Shown: positions 11,875 through 23,033 of the stretch, piece after piece | Position numbering within the stretch: position 1 is the first letter of the stretch | Layout: the number at the start of each line of letters is the position of its first letter | Assembly: GCA_014155875.1 (NCBI GenBank) | Contig: JACEFZ010021378.1 | Coordinates: 1 to 64,000, forward strand | DNA: 64,000 nt | Source: Cepaea nemoralis | Taxonomy: Eukaryota; Mollusca; Gastropoda; Stylommatophora; Helicidae | Direction of reading: 5' to 3' | Made by a program: the position numbers and the translations under genes | Notes under the pieces: model-generated | What the model saw: the letters and a program-made list of their open reading frames with translations, nothing else | What the model was told of the DNA's origin: nothing | Database searches by the model: none

Positions 11875-12485
11875 CTGTAGGAGCATGAGTTGCTGTTGGA
11901 GAATGGGTCGCAGTGGGTGCCTGAGTCGATGTAGGAGCCTGGGTCGCTGTGGGAGCCTAGGTAGCTGTAGAAGCCTGGGTTGCTGTAGCAGTCTGGGTTG
12001 CTGGGTCGATGTAGGAGCCTGGGTTGCTGGGTTGATGTAGGAGCCTGGGTTGTTGGGTCGATGTAGGAGCCTGGGTTGCTGGGTTGATGTAGGAGACTGG
12101 GACGATGTAGTAGTCTGGGTCGATTAGGGGCCTGGTTCGCTGTAGAAGCCTGGGTTGCTGGGTCGCTTTAGGAGCCTGGGTTGCTGGGTCGATGTATGAG
12201 CCTGGGTTGCTGGGTCGCTGTAGGAGCCTGGGTTGCTGGGTCGATGTTGGAGCCTCGGTTGCTGTGGGATCCTGAGTTGCAATAGGAGCCTGGATTGCTG
12301 GGTCGATGTGGGAGCTTGGGTTGTTGGGTCGCTGTAGGAGCCTGGGTTACTGGGTCGCTGTGGGGGCCTGGGTTGCTGGATCGATGTAGGAGCCTGGGTT
12401 GCTGGGTCGATGAAGGAGCCTGGGTTGCTGAGTCGATGTAGAAACCTGAGTTGCTGGGTCGCTGTAGAAGCCTGGGTTGCTGGGT
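11875..12485. repeat. 26-bp minisatellite (CTGGGTCGATGTAGGAGCCTGGGTTG type)
   Basis: Roughly two dozen diverged tandem units, each combining GTAGGAGCCTGGGTTGCTGGG with a TCGATGT or TCGCTGT spacer. Apparent Gln/Pro/Ser-rich frames on the minus strand are an effect of the repeat. The same unit recurs at 21615-21835. Confidence 0.9.
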
Positions 12486-12690
12486 CGATATTTTCCCGTC
12501 TCGAAAGGCATTCGAACATATGACTAGCGGGCTGACAGGCAAGCTGACCAATCACTGTGCTGAAGCGGTTCCCAGAGTTACTGTAATAACAACAACTAGT
12601 CGCACCTATCAAAACACAATACATCAAGGTAATGAATCGATAATAAATAATGGAATATTACAAATATCGCACTTATGAACCAACATATAT
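12486..12690. repeat. Conserved tail attached to the minisatellite, copy 1
   Basis: About 190 bases, starting around GGCATTCGAACATATGACT and ending in a TA run, are nearly identical to 21840-22025. In both places the tail directly follows the 26-bp minisatellite in the same orientation, so minisatellite, tail and TA run move or duplicate as one module. Confidence 0.85.
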
Positions 12691-12700
12691 ATATATATAT

Positions 12701-13055
12701 GCATGTGCCTTAAAATCATTTCAAATATGGTCGTAATGATGTTTAATGGCCCGAAGAAAGAGATCATACCAATATACGTCGTTGATACATCCGCTAATGT
12801 TTGATCCTAGCAAAGACATGCTTCTGTGTTCAATTGCAATTGCTCTGAGTCGCCAAACATGTTACATGTGTTACCTTTATTGTCTTACTAATACGGGACT
12901 TTGGCGACACACCACATTCTTGTTTTGCCCTTTACTTTGTCTGTTCATCACAAACCGCTGTGTGTATGTGGGATTAGTGAAATATCCGTCTATGGTGGTA
13001 AAAACGTATATAGAGTAGAAGAAGAATAAAGAGAAAAAAAGATAACATATATATA
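12701..13055 (+). repeat. Left arm of inverted repeat flanking the Helitron
   Basis: About 350 bases are the near-perfect reverse complement of 18868-19215; the 90-residue frames they contain are identical. A diverged third copy in the same orientation lies at about 52340-52690. The outer edge falls in the 16-base palindrome GGCACATGCATGTGCC seen complete at 19207-19222. Confidence 0.92.
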
Positions 13056-13067
13056 TATATATATATA

Positions 13068-13163
13068 CTAGCTGACCCGGCCCGGCTTCGCCCAGTCCTT
13101 GGTGGGGAGCATCTCATTTAATTCATATAAGTAGTCATATAAGTTCCCGTTCCCGTTACCGAC

Positions 13164-13228
<65 letters not shown>

Positions 13229-13625
13229 GACCCGGCCCGGCATTGCCCAGCTCCTGGTGTGGAGCATCTCATTTAATTCATATAAGTAGTCATATAAGTT
13301 CCCGTTCCCGACTGTCTCTCTGTCTGTCTATCTGTTTGTCTATCTGTCTGCCTGACCCTGCCCGGTTTCGCCCAGTCCCTGGTGGGGAGCATCTCATTTA
13401 ATTCATATAAGTAGTCATATAAGTTCCCGTTTCCGTTACCGACTGTCTGTCTGTCTGTCTGTCTGTCTGACCCGGCCCGGCATCGCCCAGCTCCTGGTGT
13501 GGAGCATCTCATTTAATTCATATAAGTAGTCATATAAGCTCACGTTCCCGTTCCCGACTATCTATCTGTCTGTCTGTCTGTCTATCTGTCTGTCTATCTG
13601 TCTGATCCGGCCCGGCTTCGCCCAG
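13068..13625 (-). repeat. Array of five Helitron 3' terminator modules
   Basis: The GC-rich hairpin core (CCGGCCCGGCTTCGCCCAG and variants, plus strand) occurs at about 13074, 13227, 13351, 13467 and 13602. Four copies are followed by GGAGCATCTCATTTAATTC, a TATAAG segment and a CTGT/CTAT microsatellite. Only the outermost copy is joined to CTAG. Units are about 115-155 bases, and length varies with the microsatellite. Confidence 0.88.
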
Positions 13626-14815
13626 AACCTGACAAGCAATGCCAAGTTGAAAACATGAAATGGAAAACTGAATTATTGAATTCAAGAAATATTCACTATA
13701 GTTATATTGTCTGCTGTAGAGTCGAGAATCTTGCAGGATCGTTCACATAATGAGCATGATTTCGTGAAGTATGTACGGTCAGCCTAAAGTAATACAATAA
13801 TGTAGTCCTCACTTGCCTGTGGCTGATTTCGTTTTAAATAAGACAATTTTAGAGGCAGTAATAGTGATTTATTTCTTCATTAGGTTAACATCAACAATGA
13901 GACTCTTGAGTCATTTGCACTCGTAATGACGTGCAGTTTTTATGTAACACTTGCTGAGGCTACTTTAAATAATTTGCAAATAGATAAACTAACTTTGTAT
14001 TTGAGAAACTTGACATGAAGAATATCATACAAATGTGTTATTTTAAAGTAATAAACTCCTGGAACAGAAAGAGTTATTATTAAAGCAGTTTGAAATACAG
14101 AAAGTGAAAGCAACAAATAAACTTGCAACTGATACCGGGCATTTGCTGTGAATATACGATGTTATGCACCTATTTTCTAAACACAACTGCACTTGATGTT
14201 GTTATTATTGTGCTGGCATGCTGGAAGTACCACATGGACCCCGGCACTTAAATCAACATCTTCTGACAATCATGTTTAGAGGATAATCAATGTTGGATCC
14301 AAGTGGTTCAGAGGCAGGAGTCTAAAGCAATAATCAAGGCAGAATGGGTTAAAGTTACACGAGGGCAGCTTTGTCAAATATACCCCAAAAACTAAAGGTG
14401 TTAGATTACGACTATGACATAAAGCCAAAAATTTCCCCCAGGATCAAATGTGTTAAAGAAACACCAGAACATAATGCATTTAAAAAGCATGAAGACATTT
14501 GTACTTTTCTACTATTTCTCATTCTATTCTCCTCATCCTCCTTTTTTTTTTTTATCTTTCTCATCCTTTTCGCCTTCTTCTTCTCAACCTCTTTTTCTTC
14601 TTCCCCTCTTTTTCATCCCCAAATTCTACTTCTTCTCATATTCCCATCCTTCTTCTCTTCTTTGCCTCCTCTCCTGCTTGCCTGCCTGCCTGCCTGCCTG
14701 CATGCCTGCCTGTCTGTCTGTCTATCTAGAGGAGAAAAGTTTGCTTAATGCTAGGATTATTTTTTTTTAAATCTTGTATAAATTTCAAGTTATGGCCGAA
14801 CACCAAATATGATGT
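13626..14815 (-). other. Helitron 3' non-coding region
   Basis: Lies between the RepHel stop and the terminator array. It includes a pyrimidine-rich tract with CCTG repeats at about 14523-14725. No second gene is seen. Confidence 0.6.
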
Positions 14816-17800
14816 CTAACGTAGTGCTTTTTGATAAACAATATTTTTTGTTTTTCTGTCTGGTGCGTAGACGAATAAATCCGAAGATTTTCCAACGCGT
14901 GAACAGGCCACATATAGCTGTCCGTGTGTGAAGCACGGATTTTCCAAATTTAGTCCACACACTTGTAGCGATTGTCCCTGTGCTTTGTTGATCGTCATGG
15001 CAAATGCAACTCGCACCGGAAACTGCAGGCGTTTGAATTCGAATGGCATGTCTGTTGGAATCATTGGGATGCGAGGCAACAGTACATCTTCTCCTTTAAA
15101 TTTCCCATTCAAAATTGTAGCTTCGATGATATTGTTCATCATCTTTTTGACTGCAAGCCTGGTACCGTTGCAAAGTCGAGGTGGATTGATGTTTCGGAGA
15201 AGAATGATAGGCACGCCAATTTTCAATGTTAAAACGTGCGGCGGTATGCCTGGCAAATCAAGGGAAGTCAAGAATTCAGTTGGATAATTGACAACTTCGT
15301 CTTGATTCATCATAGAATCGATGGACTTATACGTTGTCGCTTCGCCTGGTATTTCGTTTTGAATGGCGCAATTTATGGCATTGACATCGTTGTTTTTAGC
15401 TGCTAATATAGCACGTGCACTGAGCCATTGATGATTTTTGTGATTCCGTGCCATATTTGGGAAAACTGTGTCAATTAATTCGTCTATAGTTGCTGTGATG
15501 TTACAGAAGTTTGTTGGCAACGTGATACTATGTGTGGATTCATCGATTGGCATTTTTCCATTCCCAATATCCAACAATTGTTTTGCGAAAACTTCTGCGG
15601 ATGCATCATGTTGTAGTTGTACACGCATGTTGGTCTTCAAAGTCAATTTCTAAACGTGTCGCCACAAAACTGATGATTTCAGACATGCATTAAGTTCATC
15701 AGCGGGTGTTGAACGTGGTATAACTGGTAGAGTTTGTCGAAAATCACCAGACAATAAAATAAGTGCGCCACCGAAGAGCTGTTCATTTCCTCTGAAATCT
15801 TGTAGTGTACGATGAAGCGCCTCCAATGCTTTTTTGTGTGCCATAGTACATTCGTCCCATACAATGAGTTGACATGATTGGAGTACTTTACCCATTCCAG
15901 AATTTTTTCGGATATTGCATGTTGGTGTCTCAGTGATGTGAATATTCAAGGGCAATTTTAGTGCTGAATGTGCTGTTCGGCCACCATCCAAAAGAGTTGC
16001 CGCAATTCCAGATGATGCGATAGCCAGCGCAATATTTTGTCGTGATCGTATGGTTGCCAATATAAGTGAAATGAGAAAAGTTTTCCCTGTGCCCCCGGGC
16101 GCATCTAGGAAATACAATCCGCCGGTTTGGCTTTTAATTGCATGCATAATTATGTCATACACTATACGTTGTTCTGGAACCAATTTCAGAAGATTTGTTT
16201 GAACAAATGCACACAATTCGTCGACATCAAAGAGTGATTCTCGTTGCAAATCACGATCGAAAAGATCGTTTGCAGATCGATCTGGCGCAGTCATTCCCAA
16301 TTGTACCAGTGGTTTGTTAGCGATTGCCAAACATATGTCCTCCGTCGAAACCAATGCTTCATTATACACATTTTGTGTGAATTGAATGTCCGGATTTTGA
16401 TTCATTGCACGCAAACGATGTAGGATGTCTTCACTCATACAGTCTTTGTATTTTTCCCAAAGATCTTTTGGATTGGATGGGAAGCAAGTTGTCAATATGA
16501 TGGCAAATAATGTGCGTATTTGCTGTGGTTGAGCAGTATTTGATGCATCAGCGAGTGAAGTGTCCCAGTGTGCATCGTTTTCAAGAAGATGTAATTCTTG
16601 GCAAGTTTCACGATAAGTGGCACATACTTGACCGTTTACTGTTCTTAATTCTTGAAAGGATGTCGGTCCACGTACGTTGATTAACAGTAATCGCAAGTAA
16701 AAGCATTCTGCATTGTTTGGGTGAACAGTGTACAGACGGCCTAACGCGTCGGTCGAATATAAATTGGTATGTCCTTCAACTGCTTTACCTTGTTTGCGAC
16801 GTTGAAACTTTTTCGCTGATGCATTCCATGTGTAGTATGTTGGCACTTCAGAGTAAAGTAGTGTCTTTGCAAACATATCATTCCCACACAATGAAAAAAA
16901 TGCAGTTAACGTTGTTGGTGGTGGTGACAATGCTCGTTCACTTGCATTTTCTGTTGTGAAGTACACGCGCTGTCCATTTTCAAGGTGCACTGCCAAATGA
17001 ACAACTGTTGGATGACGTTCATGGATTGGAAATGATAAAATACGCCATACTGCTTCATTACTATTAATGTAGCGTCCCACTTGATATTGGTCTATTTCAT
17101 CGATAGACGCAGTTGCATTTCCCACTCCAAAAACTGCCATATCGCTTCCTTTGTTGACATATTTGCAAATGTACTTGATCGATTTAACCGAATTGCAATA
17201 CTCGACATTGATGTGTGCTTTGTACGTTTTCGAGAGTAACGGTGAATACGGTACAACCCAACGATTATCGACTTGAAGATCATTGTTTCGTACTTTTAAA
17301 GTGATAGATTTGCCGCCATCTTCAGTTGAGCGTCGACGATATAGTGGATATCCGTCATTGCCAGTGATTGTCTCTGCATGTAAATGTCTTGGGTACCGTT
17401 TTGTGCATTTTCCATCAGACATGCAAGGTGAATTGTTATTGAGGAAGCCACATGGACCATGAATCATGTTTTTGGTGACGACTTCAAGTAACTCTGGATC
17501 AATGTCGACATCTGGTATTTCTGCTGAGATGACTTGATCAATTTGATCTGGTGTGATTTTTTCCATCAACCAAATCAAAATGTGTGCATGTGGCAATCCT
17601 CTTTTTTGCCATTCGATGGAATACATCCAACAGCGTGTCTCTCCAAAAACGTGATGCTTGACAATTAAATCCATTAAAGATTTCAATTTTTGTTTGAACA
17701 CACGTGCGGAAATATCAGGGCGATCTGATGATGATTGTCCAGTTAACAACAGTTCTGTTATTTCATCCCATGTAGGATTGCATGTGAAGGTAATAAACAA

Positions 17801-18127
17801 ATCTGGGCGGCCATATGCGCGAACATATGTCATTGCATCTTGTGCGTATTCATGCATGTGCCGCTTGACCACCCATCTGACTGTGTTTGAATCAGTGTTT
17901 CTGATTCTGGTGTCTTGGTCCTCCTTCCTCTCACAAGTTTTTGTGTTCGTCTGTGGGTAGTCGTCGCTCTTCTTATTGGTAGTTTCATTGACTGTAGGTT
18001 CAGATACTTTATTACAGCTTGCATGCAGACTCTCCAAAGGCAGGTTCGTCTTCTTGATAGTCTGGTCGGTTTTCTCACTATGCATCTTGGAAGCTGCTTG
18101 TTTCTTTGTGCTATTACGACGTGCCAT
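14816..18127 (-). pseudogene. Helitron RepHel (HUH replication initiator plus PIF1-like helicase)
   Basis: One frame of 1,103 codons is interrupted by a single TAG at 15650-15652. Rep domain: LFITFTCNPTW near residue 110, the HUH-type GLPHAHILIWL near residue 180, and the two-tyrosine segment KYICKYVNKGSD near residue 330. PIF1-like helicase: Walker A APGGTGKT near residue 690, VWDECTM, and GDFRQTLPVI; after the stop come RVQLQHDASAEVFA, PIILLRNINPPRLCNGTRL, NKAQGQSL and LYVACSRV. Rep nicks and rejoins one strand during rolling-circle transposition and the helicase unwinds. The N-terminus begins like authentic Helitron proteins (MARRNSTKKQ) but jumps straight to RHMHEYAQDAMTYVR, so the Helitron-like N domain, usually several hundred residues, is missing. 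Confidence 0.92.
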
Positions 18128-18785
18128 TTTCCCCCCGTATCAGACTGCTTGAAATGTGTAAGGCGTCTTGGCTTGATAGCGCTGAGAAGTGCTGTCAAGC
18201 GAATCGTGTCGATATGATGGCGGAAAACACTAAAGATGCGATGATATTGTTCAACATCTTTTAGATAACTTCTTAAGTATAGAAAGATGAGTTACAATGT
18301 TATGCATTATGCATTATTTTTATGTAAACTTTGAAAATGTCTAAAAGATTGTATCATTATTTATTATAACTCATATGCCGGTACATAACTATAGACAAAG
18401 AGTTTATAAATCATTGAAAACGATACAACAATATGACTATAAGTTATACAACAATGTTATTAAAAGTTATGCCCCTTGAAATAACTTTTTCTAGAGTTAA
18501 GTCCCTTAGCTAATGTGTAGTCACGTCATTTTCTTCCCTTTCCCAAGCGTTTTGGTTCGGGGATTCTTTCATCATCATCATCATATACTTACGTACGTAT
18601 TTTGGGAATGGGAGGAGGGAGGAGGAGGAAGAAGAAAAAAAAATACAACAGTTGACAGCTCTGGAATGAAAGGAAGGCGTGTAGAAAATTTCATCTCAAT
18701 CGGATGGGCCGTTAGCGAAAAAATAAAGGACATACATATTTACATATTTACATATTTACATACATACACTTTGTTTTATAGATAT

Positions 18786-18788
<3 letters not shown>
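18128..18788 (-). other. Helitron 5' non-coding region
   Basis: Contains the conserved GATTGAGATGAAATTTTCTAC segment (seen in reverse near 18690) and the GGGACTTAAC / AAGTTATTTCAAGGGGC block. Both recur in the Helitron at 29667-35512, the second block twice. No reading frame is convincing. Confidence 0.65.

Positions 18789-18867
<79 letters not shown>
18789..18867. repeat. (TA)n tract at the Helitron 5' junction
   Basis: About 80 bases of TA repeat. Together with the short TA run at 13049-13067 it forms the target into which the Helitron inserted. Confidence 0.95.
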
Positions 18868-18872
<5 letters not shown>

Positions 18873-19860
18873 ATCTATTTTTCTCTTTATTCTTCTTCTA
18901 CTCTATATACGTTTTTACCACCATAGACGGATATTTCACTAATCCCACATACACACAGCGGTTTGTGATGAACAGACAAAGTAAAGGGCAAAACAAGAAT
19001 GTGGTGTGTCGCCAAAGTCCCGTATTAGTAAGACAATAAAGGTAACACATGTAACATGTTTGGCGACTCAGAGCAATTGCAATTGAACACAGAAGCATGT
19101 CTTTGCTAGGATCAAACATTAGCGGATGTATCAACGACGTATATTGGTATGATCTCTTTCTTCGGGCCATTAAACATCATTACGACCATATTTGAAATGA
19201 TTTTAAGGCACATGCATGTGCCAGCCAAAAATACAGCTCATGACTGCACTTTAATTCTGAGATTAAATGGATATTGCAAAAGATATATTATCCAGTAGGC
19301 GGCGTGCACTTCCTTTGTGATATTATCAATCACGTCAGGTCACGTACTGAAAAACTATGACATCGCAAATAGCAAAATTTAAATTGGTAGGTGTTGATAA
19401 TAAAGGCAATATGTTTCATTAAAAATCATTCTATACTTTCTTAAAACTAAGTGCATTACACAGCTGTCATTTATTCGCTATTTTTTTATTTGTTTTGTTT
19501 GTTGGTCTCCCTTGTTGGCTATAACATCATTTCTATGTATGTCCCCTGAGACTAGATTTCCTATTATACATATGTCTAAATCTTTAACTATGACACATTA
19601 CAATTATCGAAATGAGTTGCAATATTCATAACGCAAAGATCAAAGCGGGTAGTAATATTCATAACGCAAAGATCAAAGCGTGTAGTAATATTCATAACGC
19701 AATGATCAAAGCGGGTAGTATACAGAATACCAGAGGTCACTAGTGAAAATTACTGCAGATTATTTCAAATCTATGCTTGGTACTAGTGGCCCTTGCATCT
19801 GCCTTTATCCACCAACATTTTGCAGGGATGGAGGTCAGCACCATCTTACACGATCACCAG
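18868..19860 (-). repeat. Right inverted arm and attached interspersed repeat
   Basis: 18868-19215 is the near-perfect reverse complement of 12701-13055. Beyond the palindrome at 19207-19222 the repeat continues to about 19860. Related but diverged sequence is found at 25480-25830 and at 52020-52690, the latter in the opposite orientation with body and arm in the same relative order. This suggests the full family unit is arm plus body and that the left flank of the Helitron carries the arm only. Confidence 0.7.
19616..19720. repeat. 35-bp tandem triplication
   Basis: Three copies of a unit containing ATATTCATAACGCAAAGATC and AAAGCGGGTAGT, with one or two base differences. Confidence 0.92.
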
Positions 19861-19879
19861 TATCATAGATCAGCTTTGT

Positions 19880-20000
19880 TTTTTTTTTTTTTGGTCTCAA
19901 CAATGTCACGTGACAATACCATCCAGATATTACATTCTCTGCCTTCCCGTCTTCTTTGAACTTCAAATTTGCCAGTTGTAATCCCAGGTCTTTGGTTTAT
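19880..20000 (-). pseudogene. LINE 3' tail remnant, family 1
   Basis: The minus strand reads a decayed form of the ITTGKFE...RGRQR...YLDGIVT tail shared with 11335-11757 and 51690-51915. It is interrupted by a T/A homopolymer and frameshifts. Confidence 0.45.
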
Positions 20001-20139
20001 TTCCTCCCCGTTCAGTGGCCAACAATATTGACTGCCGACGTCTTATTTGTCCAATTGAATTATGGTTTCTATTTGTTTCTTATATGACTTGCCCATTGAA
20101 TTTTCTTTGTCTTTCCATGATTTCTGTGGTATCTCACTT

Positions 20140-20730
20140 TTTTGTATCGTTGCGAAAATATTTGCCAGAATGATTCTGCGCAGACTTTTATGACCCGGGA
20201 GTCATGCCTACCTCAAATAATACTGTGGCTTTCGGCGGAATCGTTCTACCAGCTGCAATAAAAATTCCTTGAATAGAATCAACCACTCGGTATTGCCTTC
20301 ATCGATCTCACAAAGGTACTTGATTTGGTCATTCGTTTGGGTTTGTTCAAGTCACTAAAGAAAATCGGTTGCCCGCCAATTCTTCTATCCACATTGGAAT
20401 CGTGCCACATAGGCATAAAGGGTGTAATAATATTTGGTGGGGCATCTTCGGAAGAGTTTGATATCACGAGTGGAGATAAGTAATGTTGAGTGCTTGCTCT
20501 CAACATTTTATTTTGAATGTAATTTTCACTTCTACTGAAATATGCCTTTCATGATCAGGTTAGTGGTATATACATTCACTCAAGCTCAGGTGGTTGCCTG
20601 TACAATGCTCAGGGATTGAAGGCCGAGACCAGCATTAGGAGGGTACTGAATAGAGATTTACTTTTTGCAGATGATGCTTTATTTACGACCCACTCTTAGG
20701 AAATCAATTGCAACGTCTTTTATCTGTATT
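20140..20730 (+). pseudogene. RTE LINE reverse transcriptase fragment
   Basis: The DNA is a diverged copy of 41200-41710 and 43095-43150 in the RTE element at 38820-44100: the segments for ARMILRRL, NQPLGIAFIDLTKVLDLV, the GIKQGC-equivalent, and LLFADDALFTTHS can be followed through several frameshifts. It stops abruptly at about 20730, inside the stretch that follows FADD, where GC-richer unrelated sequence begins. Confidence 0.75.
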
Positions 20731-21075
20731 ACACCGCGCCCGCCGGTTCCGATCGACTCTTCCAAAGATCCAGGTAGACGTTGTAGACGTCACTGTCCAC
20801 AAGAGACAAGACTTCATTGTCGGAGAGCCTAACTGTCAGCTTTTGAACCAGTGGTCGTCCGAGGATCTGGACCACGTACCGGATAACGTCCGGGGAGCTG
20901 AGGGCTTTATTGACGGCCAGACGTATCGACCCGGCACGATAACATCGTGTGTACCGAGGTTGGGGGAAACGAACTAGTAGCTGCTACTTCGGGCCGATCG
21001 TAGATGGATTGTTGGTCACGATGATCGTTTGCCGCAATCCTTTCACCCCGAGCGGCTCCCCGAGGCGGCGGTAAG
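20731..21075 (-). pseudogene. Possible capsid-like gene fragment of a viral or Polinton-like element
   Basis: This block is distinctly GC-richer than its neighbours. On the minus strand two overlapping frames together show conserved-looking pieces: LLVRFPQ, DVIVPGR, a LGRPLVQKLTVRLSDNEV segment and NVYLDLWKSRSE. These resemble a family of uncharacterised proteins I associate with cnidarian and molluscan genomes and, tentatively, with capsid-like genes of Polinton/adintovirus-type elements. At least one frameshift and one internal stop make it non-functional. The family assignment is from memory only. Confidence 0.35.
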
Positions 21076-21093
21076 GGTTAAGCTTACGACCTT

Positions 21094-21610
21094 ATGCACT
21101 TGAAGACATGGCTAGTTGTCTATTGTTGTTACTTCGTAGCAATATCTAAGGAGGATAGAGTTGAGTTGCCCGATTTTGTTGGCGAAGAGGCGCCGCTTGA
21201 AACGGGAGATTTAGAGACAAGCTTCATCGACGACTTTGATATTGATAAGCCCCGCATTGTTAATGCCGGGTGGCCGGATGCGTCACAGAGGGATCCACCC
21301 TCCCCCCAATCTTAAAAGTGGAAGTAGAAAACAGTGCCATTAAGGACTATTTTAACATGGTGGAGACGATGTGTGGTACCAGACCTATAACGGGCATAGA
21401 TTATACTACAATTAAGTTGGGTCGCAAGAATGCGCGCTATGTTGAGAGTGAACGGATTACACGGTTTGCTGATAGCGTGCCTTTAGCTTTGAGTATCCTC
21501 AAGGACCAGACGTGCATTGTGGTTTGTGGACAAACTGCCACCAAAGACTGTCACCGTCCTCCAGCAGATTGATAGTGCTCTGGTGCAGGAACAAGCTGAT
21601 CTAGGTGGTG
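21094..21610 (+). pseudogene. Unrecognised coding remnant next to the capsid-like fragment
   Basis: Three partly overlapping plus-strand frames look like pieces of one protein: an acidic segment (VELPDFVGEEAPLETGDLE) from 21094, a globular-looking segment (IKDYFNMVETMCGTRPITG) from about 21306, and a helical end (TVLQQIDSALVQEQADL) to about 21605. They join across two frameshifts. I do not recognise the family. It diverges from the minus-strand fragment at 20731-21075 and shares its higher GC, so both may come from one captured element. It ends where the 26-bp minisatellite starts. Confidence 0.35.
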
Positions 21611-21614
21611 CGGA

Positions 21615-21835
21615 TTGTCACTGTAGGAGCCTGTGTTGCGGGGTCTCTGTGGGAACCTGGGTTGGTGTGGCAGCCTGGGTCGCTGTAGGAGCCTGGATTG
21701 CTGGGTCGCTGTAGGAGCCTGGGTTGCTGGGTCGATTTAGGAGACTGGGCTCCTGGGTTGCTGTAGGAGCCTGGGTTGCTGGGTCGCTGTAGGAGCCTGG
21801 GTTGCTAGGTCGCTTTAGGAGCCTGGGTTGCTGGT
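21615..21835. repeat. 26-bp minisatellite, second locus
   Basis: About nine units of the GTAGGAGCCTGGGTTGCTGG type, as at 11875-12485. Confidence 0.9.
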
Positions 21836-21837
21836 CG

Positions 21838-22142
<305 letters not shown>

Positions 22143-22285
22143 CTGGTTCATTTGTGCATAGTAGTATCTAAAGTTATGGCGGATAGCAACCAAGATGGAG
22201 GTGTAAACTTTCGCTTCGAATTTGAGATCTAATTATGTGTTCTGTGCGTGTTTCTTAACATCAATCTGATCAAATAAGGATGAAC

Positions 22286-23020
22286 CTACGACAGGTCCAG
22301 CAAACCGGTATGGAGGTATATGCTTTCAGTGACAGACCCAAATCCCTGCCTTAAGAGAACGGCAAATAAGATATCAAAAAGTGTAGAAGCAAGCACGCAG
22401 CCCTGCTTTATTCCATTGCTGATGCTGAATGGCTGGGATGGTGAGCCGTCAAATAAAATGGTCACCTGCATGGTTTCGTGAAATGATTTCACGAGACTAA
22501 GAAGGGTGGGTGGACATCCTATCTTGTCAAGGACCTTAAAAATGCCGTTTCTGCTCACGAGGTCAAATACCTTTGTAAGGTCGATGAAGGCAATACATAA
22601 TGGCTGCCTCTGTTCTCTGCACTTTTCTTGGAGCTTGCGGAATGAGAAAATCATATCGATGGTGGACCTGTTAGGACTAAATCCGCACTGTGATTCGGGG
22701 TAGATTCTTTCAGCAAGAATGTGTAACCTTTTAAGTCTTACTCGAGTAAAAATCCTGCCTATAACGCTGAGTAGGGAAATGCCGCGATAGTTGTTTCAGT
22801 CGCTTCTGTCACCTTTGTTTTTATAAAGGGTAACAATGTTTGCGTCTTTCATATCTTGTGGTACTGATTGTTCTTTCCAGCAGAGCTGAAGTATTGCATA
22901 CAGTTCTGGGATGATTGTTTCTTTGCTACATTTTAAAAGTCCAGGTGGAATACTATCTTTTCCTGGTGCCTTGCCGGATTTGAGTGATTTCTGTGAGGCA
23001 TGGTTCGTTATCCAGGGCAT
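22286..23020 (-). pseudogene. RTE LINE reverse transcriptase (3'-truncated)
   Basis: The minus strand reads SLKSGKAPGKDSIPPGLLK, then IVTLYKNKGDRSD, and after a slip FRKLQEKCREQRQPLCIAFIDLTKVFDLV and GIKQGCVLASTLFDILFAVLL. These are RT motifs 0 to 4 of the RTE clade. The copy stops at about 22290, before the catalytic FADD box, the thumb and the C-terminal finger seen in the copies at 36435-37624 and 38820-44100. The RT primes on nicked chromosomal DNA. Several frameshifts make it inactive. Confidence 0.85.
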
Positions 23021-23033
23021 GCATTGTGGACTG

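Larger units (their letters stand above)
13068..18788 (-). mobile_element. Helitron, autonomous-type, both termini present
   Basis: On the minus strand the element starts TCTATATCTATAAAAC at 18788 and ends CTAG at 13068, with the host bases A and T at the two junctions, as expected for Helitron insertion between A and T. A GC-rich hairpin sits about 11 bases inside the 3' end. The 5' region (18690-18788) matches the 5' end of the Helitron at 29667. It encodes a RepHel protein with lesions. The element sits inside a TA tract bordered by inverted 350-bp arms. Confidence 0.88.

Noticed and set aside
11875..12485. CRISPR-like array
   Set aside because: Units are contiguous, diverged minisatellite repeats without unique spacers, and the genome is eukaryotic. 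The 34-bp, 51-bp and 66-bp arrays are rejected for the same reason.
12124..12627. Gln/Pro/Ser-rich 167-codon minus-strand frame, mucin-like
   Set aside because: It is the 26-bp minisatellite read on the minus strand, and its stop-free length is chance in a repeat with few stops.
12746..13018. 90-codon frame, identical to one on the minus strand at 18898-19170, as a duplicated gene
   Set aside because: The identity follows from the inverted DNA arms. The diverged copy near 52340-52690 does not keep the frame, so there is no sign of protein-level selection.
12701..19215. 350-bp arms as terminal inverted repeats of a single large DNA transposon enclosing the Helitron
   Set aside because: The Helitron has its own complete ends inside the TA tract, no transposase other than RepHel is present, and a lone arm-and-body copy occurs at 52020-52690.
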